The position numbers and the translations under genes were made by a program. This document shows, piece after piece, positions 56,148 through 64,000 of a stretch of DNA of 64,000 nt; within the stretch, counting starts at the first letter, position 1, and each line of letters opens with the position of its first letter. This DNA is from Latrodectus hesperus. Lineage: Eukaryota; Arthropoda; Arachnida; Araneae; Theridiidae. The notes beneath the pieces were generated by a model. It made no database searches. It worked only from the letters and a program-made list of their open reading frames with translations, and was not told the DNA's origin. The stretch is taken from the NCBI GenBank assembly GCA_037975125.1, contig CM075853.1, positions 40,757,989 to 40,821,988 on the forward strand. Reading direction: 5' to 3'.

Positions 56148-57337
56148 GTATGTATTTGTAAATTTTCTTTTCTTGATTTTTTTTTTTGGAGCATAAAACT
56201 TTTGACTTTGTTCCTGAATTTTATTTGACTATCGTACTGTATAACATTTATCCGTTTAGTTTAAAAATCATCTTTAAATTGTACCTTTAATTTATCTTGG
56301 GATTGTTAGCAAATATTCGTAACAAAACATTCTAGTTTCATTTTCTAAATGAAATCTGTTTCTCGTTATAATATGGGATGCTTGTTCCTTCCATTTAAAT
56401 AAATAAATTGTGTGATGTTGATAACTGTCTGCGTCTTCATTCACATCAATATTCAGTATGAGTTTTAATTTTTCCAGCATGTTTGAATATATATGATCTC
56501 ATCTGACAGGAAAATGTGCATTGTTGACTTTTAATAAAATTTTTATATTTCTTCTTGATAGGTCTTGACTTTCTATTGAGTTCTTTCAAACTTCCGCAAG
56601 ATTTATTTTTTCCATTTCTTCAGTGGTTCTAATTTGATTGAGTAATCTCAATTTTATCTCTTTTTCCAATTAGGCATAATTTTTTATTTATAGTTTTCTT
56701 AGGTATATCAGGTTTTTTTAATAATTAAAATATTATCTGTATATATGTAATTTTTATTAACTATGTAAATAAAGTTCCTTTTTGATTTATGAATATAATT
56801 CCACAGCGTAGGGCCTAATTATACATACGTACATAGAGTGCAGATAATTCTTGGACTAAACCACAAGAATGAATGATTTGAAATATTCGCCTATTGCCAA
56901 GTGCCTCTTCAAACTAAATTTAAAATCTAAAATTCCCAAAATTAAAAACTTAGACTAACATATTACTTAACTTTCAAACTCTGTTTAATAAAAAAAATTG
57001 TGATTGATCATCCTGTGAGTTGCAAATGTTATTATAAAGGAATCTATTTTGCTATTGGAATCTCTTGGTTTGGCACCATATTACATTCTTAGCCATGATC
57101 TGGGATCTTAAAATTAAATTATTTGTTTGCAAATAATCTTAAGTGAATTCCTTCTGTTTGCAAAATAGTCATTTATTTCACATAATATTGCTTTCCAGAA
57201 ACTCTAGAAATATGGAAATGAAAATTATTGTATCATGGCTAGAGCAAAGTACCTGCATCTGTTTGTGCCATAAAGCTGCTGCTTACAACAAGAGTAGTGT
57301 TGAAGTAAAGTTTATTAGAGGACACTAGAGATCTTGG
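56148..57337 (+). other. TOP3A intron 1, proximal part
   Basis: AT-rich intronic sequence without a recognised exon. A frame at 57143-57328 follows a good acceptor-like sequence (TTTCCAG at 57193-57199) but resembles no protein I know. Confidence 0.5.
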
Positions 57338-57423
57338 TAAAAGTTTACAGAGCTGTACAAGTTTGGCGCAATTTCAAATTTTCGTGCGAAGCGCTCTACA
57401 GCTCTGTTGCCAACCTAAATTAC
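57338..57423 (+). repeat. Hairpin-containing dispersed repeat, copy 1
   Basis: AAAGTTTACAGAGCTGTACA...GCGCTCTACAGCTCTGT can fold on itself (ACAGAGCTGTA with TACAGCTCTGT). The same repeat occurs at 58236-58325. The isolated LTR starts directly after this copy. Confidence 0.7.
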
Positions 57424-58083
57424 TGTCAGTCTGTACCACTTTTTAACTATCTGTGGGCAGATGTCATTTTACCAATACCCACCATTAGGCTAATTGCCAA
57501 AATAATTACTACGATAAGCAGAACTGCAAATATTAAATTTTAGTGCAGTTAAAGAAATGCTAGCTATTGGTTTAAATACCAATAAAGTATTTCATTCTAT
57601 TAATAGAACTTTTAATAAATAAGAATAAACTTTTAATAAACTAATAAATTTAAAATAAAGATATTCCAATTAAATAATTCATTATCATTACTAACAAAAA
57701 TAAGTAAATTATTATAACAATGACAATTACAGCTTTTAGCCAAAACCATCTGTCACCAAAGTTTGATTTTCTGAATCTGGTGCTTTTAAAACACTTGGGA
57801 TACGCCCCCTTTGACGAACTGGCATGCATATACATTAAGTTAATAATTCAATTATGAATACAGAAGTGCCAGATTGGCAAAGTAAAATTTTAAGTATGTT
57901 TGTAATAAATGGTATAGGAGTATGCCGGTAAGGCATAGCAGAAAAAATATATAAATTTGAAAATAACGTACAAGTATTTTAAATGAATGATAAATATGGT
58001 GATAAGAAAAATTAAATAGAACCGTACTAGACTAAAACTTAAAAGCACTAAATATATAAATTTAAGTTTGTACTTGGGTAACA
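57424..58083 (-). mobile_element. Isolated copia LTR (no matching internal region beside it)
   Basis: This 660-bp segment begins TG and ends CA and aligns over its length with the 3' LTR at 59424-60132, in the same orientation. Internal element sequence does not adjoin it. The flanking five bases (attac, gttat) do not match, so a simple solo LTR is not proven; a rearrangement is possible. Confidence 0.75.
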
Positions 58084-59423
58084 GTTATATACAAAATGCG
58101 CATGTCACATGATCACGTTACCTCATAAAATGAAAAGCACTGCATACATACGTAATCTGAATCATTAAGCCAGTTTGGCATACTTTATTGCACTCTTGCC
58201 GCATTTTATCGTCTGTACAGTTCTCTACTCTTTATTAAAAGTTTACAGAGCTGTACAGGTTTGGCGTGATTGTAAAATTTTGCACCAAGCGCTCTGCAGC
58301 TATGTTGTCAACCTAAATTACGTCACTACGCGCAATATATGGCTACTAATACCGATTTCGTTCGAACTTCAACTTAGAACTCGCACATTTTTTCGAATTC
58401 CAAATATCAAAATTTTGAATATTTCATTACAATTAAAAAGTTTTAAAACTCTAATAACTAGAAACAAAATTTTGAAAACTCGAATTTTAATATACTGTGT
58501 AAATGCGCTCATGCAAAAAACTTCATTGAAAAACTTAAAAAAAAGCTCAAAAGAAAAATTTTATTGTAGCGCTATCTACTGTAGTGACAACAATAAAAGA
58601 AAGCTAAATTTCTAACATTAAGAAATTTAATTTTTTATTTAAACTCAATTTTTAACATACCGAGCAAGGGCGCCCACCTTAAAATAACATCAGTATAACG
58701 CTATCTAGCATAGTGACAATCGAGCAATAATACTAAACTAACTTTAACAAATTGCATCTGTTATGCTAACTCGAATTTTAATTAACCGGGCATGTGACAT
58801 CCACCTTAAAAAAATTTCGGTACGAAACAATTTGACACATTAACATTAAACACTCAATAAAGCTTCCTTAAAGATGTATTTACTTATGTAAACATGCATT
58901 TTTATAAATATTAGAATTTCTAATAATTGCTCTGAATGAAATTTTAATGAAAAATAAAATAACTCAACCTTCTGAGAAAAGAATGTGTTTGAGAGCTTCG
59001 AAGAAATCTTCTACTGCAATTTCATCATGCTTTCTCATCCATACATTCTCTGTGATGTATAAATCATACTGACCGGGCACATTAACACCCCGTACAGATC
59101 TTAAATTGGCCGACCAAATTAAAATTCAAAATAATATAACTTTAAAAAAATTCAAGCAATATAGTTTTTAGGATTTCAAAGCAATATTTTAAAAATTATA
59201 AACAATATATCTTACAAAAATTCGAGATAATTTAACTTTAAAAAAATTCGTGAAGTCCAATAAAGTAGCATATTCTTTAATTGTAAACAAATGAAATTAC
59301 TCATTAAGCACAAGGGTTGCACACTAAACAAATTTCGCGCATGTCAAATGATCACCTTAAGTCATAAAACGAAAATCTCGTCATTTAAACGCATTCCTAA
59401 CCGTTAAGCCAGTTTGGTGCACT
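58084..59423. repeat. Repeat mosaic between the two LTR copies
   Basis: Sequence at 58095-58190 (GCGCATGTCACATGATCAC ... TTAAGCCAGTTTGGC) recurs in diverged form at 59330-59420. The hairpin repeat recurs at 58236-58325. At 58560-58830 a unit of about 130 bp with (A/G)CGCTATCTA..GTAGTGACAA and ACCG(A/G)GCA..CCACCTTAAAA is repeated at least twice. No family is recognised. Confidence 0.6.
58972..59099 (-). other. Possible orphan exon, unidentified
   Basis: The minus strand encodes a compact run including GVNVPGQYDLYITENVW and VEDFFEALKHILFSE with balanced residue use unlike nearby chance frames. It is bordered by AG (59100 side) and by a weak donor G|GTTGAG near 58971. I do not recognise the protein. 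It may be a captured exon, part of an unknown mobile element or chance. Confidence 0.3.
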
Positions 59424-60132
59424 TGTCAGTCTATACTACTTTTAAATATCTGTGGGCAGATGTCTTTTTACCAATACCCACCATTAGGCTAATTGCCAAA
59501 ATAATTACCACGCTAAGCAGAGCTGCAAATATTATATTTTAATGCAGTTAAAGGAATGCTAGCTATTAGTTTAAATACCTAAAGTATTTCGTTCTATTAA
59601 TAAGTAAGAAACTAATAACATGCCAATAATTAGACTTGCTTAAAAGTAACAAGTTTAATTTATTGATACTAAACAAAAATAATTACATAACATAAATTAA
59701 GTTTAAAATTTGAGAATAGATAAATATATTCTAATTAAATAATTCATTACTAACAAAAATAAGTAAAATTATAATACCGATGAACATAAAAGTTTCCAAC
59801 CAAAACCATCAGACACCAGAGTTTGATTTTCTGAAATCAGTGTTTTTAAAACACCTGGGATACGCCCCTTTGACGAACTGGCATGCGTATACAGTAAGTT
59901 AATTTAATCATGAAATTCGAAATGCCAGATCGGCAAAGTAAAATTTTAAGTGTTTGTAATAAATGGTATAGGAGTATGCCGGTAAGGCATAGCAGAAAAT
60001 AAAGTTGAAAATAATGCACAAGTATTTTAAATGTATGATAAATATGGTGATAAGAAAATTAAATATAGAACTGTACTAGACTAAAACTTAAAAGCACTGA
60101 ATATATGAATTTAAGTTTGTACTAGGGTAACA
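59424..60132 (-). mobile_element. 3' LTR of the copia element
   Basis: A 709-bp segment, TG...CA bounded, starting TGTTACCC on the minus strand directly after a polypurine tract. Compared with the isolated LTR it has about 50 extra bases near 59605-59660. The partner 5' LTR lies beyond 64000 and is not visible. Confidence 0.85.
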
Positions 60133-60149
60133 ATGCCCCCCCTCTTATC
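60133..60149 (-). promoter_or_regulatory. Polypurine tract of the copia element
   Basis: GATAAGAGGGGGGGCAT on the minus strand abuts the TG start of the 3' LTR. This is the usual primer site for plus-strand DNA synthesis. Confidence 0.85.
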
Positions 60150-60655
60150 ACCATCAACTCTAGATTTACAAGAGACTACTAACTCCGGTATCTGATTACA
60201 AAATATTCCATTGAAGATAACATATCCAAATTTTATAATTTAACATTATAAACATGTGCAACACTTTACACTTAGTTCAAATAAACATATCACATAAACA
60301 TCTGTGAATTCATTAAGTTTACAACTTTATACAATATTCACATTTCCCTTGAAAAAGTTCATAAACAGCATGTTATATAAAACAATACTTTATTCACAAC
60401 TATGGCTGTGTGTTGTGTATGTGATTAAAATAATACATTATAGTACATAATATGCATTCACACAATACATAAACATTCACACACGGGGCCCCGATACACA
60501 ACATACAATGTACTCTAAATAATGCACACACACAATATTTTTATTTCAATTCAAATCAACCAAAATATTCCTAATAAATTAAAATTACAAAATGCAAAAA
60601 AAAACAACTTTGTTGTTTAATGATCAAAAAAAATACATGAATAAATATATTTCAA
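60150..60655 (-). other. Untranslated stretch between copia pol and polypurine tract
   Basis: About 500 bases without a coding-like frame, with CA-rich runs and ACACGGGGCCCCGAT. Copia elements often have less sequence here; its role is unknown. Confidence 0.55.
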
Positions 60656-63600
60656 TCATTTCTTAAAGATATTTGAAATGAACTTCTGCAGTTCAAATTT
60701 TGTTAGTGGCTTGGTGAAAGCATCAGCTAAGTTTAATTTACTTCGTACAAAACTGAGTTTAAATTTTTGTGTATTGTACATATCTCGAACGAAAAATAAC
60801 TTCACATCTATATGTTTTGACCGATAGTTTTCAATTGGAGATTTTATAAAATCTATAGCAGCTTGATTATCCACAAACAAAATTGGGATTTCTGGTTCAC
60901 TTGTTACAATACCTTTATCATGACACTCATTTAGTATACCACTGAACCAAACTATTTCTTTAGCAGCCTCGGTCATAGCAACAAACTCTGCTTCCATAGT
61001 TGATAAGGTGACACTTTTCTCTTTAAATGTACGCCAACTTATCGGAGAATTTCCTAGTAAAACGAGTTGACCTCCTAGAGACGTTCTGTCATCTCGGTTT
61101 GCAGCGAAATCTGCATCTGAATAAACTCTAATTTGGAATTGTTTACAAGAAAGTTTCAAGCAAAAATCTTCCGTGTTGATAACATAACCTAAAAGTCTTA
61201 ATAAACCGTCCCAATGATTCATCCCTGGGTTGGACTGAAATTGGCTGAATATATTAACAGCATAAGCGATGTCAGGGCGAGTTCTATTAGCCAAAAAGGA
61301 TAGACAGCCTAATACACTTCTATAGGGGTATTTTAGCATTTCTCTTTCTTCCTCCGCTGTAGAGGGACAGGAAGTTTTAGAATAAATTGAACCTTTAGAT
61401 ATGGGTAGTGATGAAATTGGTATTTTAAATCGTTGGAAACGCTCACATACGTCTTTAATGTATGAGCGTTGATGAATCAAGACACTACCATTTTCCTCAC
61501 CGAACTCTACGCCTAAAAGGGTACGAGTCTTACCTAGTACTTTTATGTCAAAATGGTTTTTCAAATTATTAATAGTTTTATCGATTGTCCTTTGGTCTCT
61601 GCCAAATATAACAAAGTCATCAACATACAATATCAAAACTAAGTAATCTCCTAATAAATAAGCACAGTTACCCCACTGAAATTTACAAAAACCCATTTTT
61701 AACAAAACATTATGGATCTCATAGAACCATTGTCGACCACTTTGTCGTAATCCATATATAGCTCGATCTAAACGACAGAATTTTCTCTTTTGACTAGTTT
61801 CTTCAAAACCTGGAGGCTGTGTCATATAAATTCGCTCTTCCAAAGGGGCATAAAGGTAAGCTCCTGTTATATCACATTGAAGGTGGTACCAACCTTTACA
61901 TGATACGAGCAACGAAAAGAAAAATCGGATTAAACTAAAGTTGACCACAGGGGAAAAAGTTTCATCATATGAGATACCCTTCTCCTGTTTATAACCCTGT
62001 GCTACTAGTCGAGATTTAAATCTTACAATTTTACCTGTATCATCTCTTTTTACGGTAAATACCCACCTACATCCAATAGGTGTGGTATTTTCTGGTAAGT
62101 CTTCCAAATGCCACACTCCCCGGTTCTTCATGATACAGAGTTCTTCTTTCATGGCATTTAACCACTCGTCCTTATATTCCGATTCAATTGCCTGCTTATA
62201 AGTCTTTGGTATAGGAATGCGATCTAGTCAGCTAGATATGCTAAGATTATTGGTGGTCCCATTATCTTCATTATCTGTTAAAACTGCATCACGACTGCTC
62301 AAAACAAGACCTTGTGTCCGATTTGTTCCTTTAAAATCAAATAAATTAGGATTGAAAACAATATTATTTTTACTGCAGTATTTTGCAACATCATTCAGAG
62401 ATCTTAACCTTTCCTTCTTGCCTTCTTCATAATAATAGACATCTGTACGCGATCTATCTTTCCTCTGAATAGCCTTTCGTTCCCAGTTTACTAATCTAGG
62501 TTCTGATATAGGGCTAGGAATATCATCTATGGAGACTTCAGGATCACTGTCGTCACTTTCAGAATCACGAGGTACAATGTGGTATCCGATATCATCGTCA
62601 CTTCCTACTTCATACTCATTGGAGACAGTCGAAATCCTGTTACTAGGGCCCAGCACTGCTCCACTTAAAGTGTCTTTGTACACAACTTTCTCATTAAAAG
62701 AAACATTAATAGTTTCAATTATTTTGTTTGTTCCTGGCATCCAAATCCGGTATCCTTTTGTACGAAATGCGTAACCAACGAGGAAACCTTTTCGGGATCT
62801 GGTATCTAGCTTTTTTCTATGTTGTCGGGGTACACCTATATATGCCACAGTACCAAAAGGCTTTAAGTGTTTGACAGAGGGTCTGGACCCTGAGAATAAT
62901 TCACAAGGCGTCTTGTTCAGCTTATTGTGGCACACTCTATTCCAAGTATATGTAAAATATAGCATGGCTTCAGGCCAAAAACACTTAGGAAGACCAGATT
63001 CCTGCAGAACTGCTCTAGCACCACTTGCGACAGTTTGGTTATATCTTTCACTAACACCGTTTTGTTCCGGGGTGAATGTATTCGTTAATTCATGAGCGAT
63101 CCCTTTTTCAGCAAAATAATTTTGTATCTGTCTATTCACAAATTCTGTCCCATTATCTGTTCTAAATGCCTTAACCTTCTTATTTAAAATATTTTCAACT
63201 CTGGTAATATATGTTTTAATTATACCAAAAACCTCAGATTTCTCAGACATAGGAAATAATGAAACTTTACGTGAATAATCATCAATTATGGTAATAAAAT
63301 ACCTTTCTCCCATTCTTCCTTTGATAGATTGAGGACCCCAAACATCAGCATATAATAGCTCTAACGGAGCCTTGGATCTCACTTCTCTCAGAGACTTAAA
63401 TGAAACTCTTCGATATTTACTCATTTTACATGGTTCGCAAAAGACTGTCTTATCGCTTAAGAGTGGTAAGCCAATCATTCCCCCTTTCCTACTGGTATGT
63501 GAAATAGTGGACGTGCTGATATGTCCAAAACGTCTATGCCATAGTTCAAGAGCTTTGCTATCTTTTAAGTTTGTTGTAAATGAAACGTTTTTGTCAGCCT

Positions 63601-64000
63601 TAACTATACGGGGTGAAACTTGGTAAATACCTTCTTTTAATATTGCCTTAAAAACCATTTTCCCCCCTTTTTCTGAGACTTTCACTGCACTGTTACCGCC
63701 ATGATACACAAAACCCTGAATATCTAGTTTTGGACCTGAAATAAGATTTCTCCGTAAATTTGGAGAGTACATTACATCATTTAATGTATACTTTTGTAAA
63801 CCAAATAACAATTTAACAGTTCCTTTTCCCTCAATAGGAAAGTCAACACCGTCAATGGCAACTGATATCTTTTCATTGATTAAGGGTACAAAATTAATAA
63901 AGAGGTCTCTTTCTTTACAAAAGTGATGTGAAGCTGCTGTATCAAAAACCCAATTCACTCTTTCTTTAGTTTGATTAAATAAACTTGTAATAGAAAAGTT
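60656..64000 (-). pseudogene. Ty1/copia pol (protease, integrase, RT, RNase H), one stop, 5' part outside window
   Basis: In one frame the minus strand encodes protease (WVFDTAASHH), integrase zinc motif (LWHRRFGH...CEPC) and DDE core (YADVWGP, RTDNGTEF, PEQNGVSER), an acidic linker, RT (LVAQGYKQEKGISYDETFSPV, YVDD) and RNase H (YSDADFAANRDDR, MEAEF, VDNQAA, HIDVK). A single TGA at 62228-62230 separates integrase from RT; both sides remain in the same frame. The frame is open to the window edge, so gag lies beyond 64000. Domain order integrase before RT identifies copia. Apart from the stop it appears little decayed. It lies inside presumed TOP3A intron 1, in antisense orientation. Confidence 0.9.

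Noticed and set aside
58175..58615. 146-residue open frame on the plus strand
   Set aside because: It runs through dispersed repeats and hairpin sequence and resembles no protein; it partly repeats the frame at 57334-57543.

Overview
This is a eukaryotic, AT-rich, intron-containing genomic window, most likely from a spider (Araneae) or a close chelicerate relative. I infer this from the LINE proteins, the PIF/Harbinger and Ty1/copia types, tRNA-like SINEs, long AT-rich introns and animal genes such as TOP3A, CCSMST1 and a ZC3H14-type zinc-finger protein. The taxon is an inference. One 500-base assembly gap (4713-5212) is present.

Layout. 1-5.4 kb: a ZC3H14/Nab2-like five-finger CCCH coding block on the minus strand with a CRE/CCAAT upstream region, then AT-rich sequence, a short degenerate tandem repeat and the gap. 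5.4-36.7 kb: a 31-kb cluster of at least seven copies of one I-superfamily LINE family (ORF1 gag with three CCHC knuckles; ORF2 with endonuclease, RT, RNase H and a C-terminal zinc motif). Copies are called A(+), B(+), C(-), D1(-), D2(-), E(-), F(+) and G(-) here. E has both ORFs intact. G has one nonsense codon and sits inside F with a 13-bp target-site duplication. D1 sits inside the 5'UTR of C with a 12-bp duplication. The six 3' tails present in the window share a hairpin followed by a CCAA repeat. Other junctions join a tail straight to the interior of another copy.

36.9-43.8 kb: one PIF/Harbinger DNA transposon with matching terminal inverted repeats. It holds a dead HARBI1-like transposase (+) and a convergent, structurally intact four-exon MADF-domain gene (-). 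A 1.2-kb non-autonomous transposon with 26-bp inverted repeats and an 8-bp duplication interrupts transposase exon 1.

43.8-55.8 kb: AT-rich sequence with a dead hAT transposase tail, a CCSMST1-like mitochondrial gene (-), two copies of a tRNA-like SINE, a 215-bp GC-rich insertion with a 15-bp duplication, and a perfect 21-bp-arm palindrome. 55.8-64 kb: the first coding exon of TOP3A (+) with two start codons (mitochondrial and nuclear forms). It is followed by a long presumed intron holding an isolated LTR, a repeat mosaic and the 3' part of a minus-strand Ty1/copia element (pol with one in-frame stop, polypurine tract, 3' LTR).

The host genes do not form a functional unit. Most of the window is mobile DNA, and its main interest is the recent activity and nesting history of the LINE family and the fate of the Harbinger gene pair.
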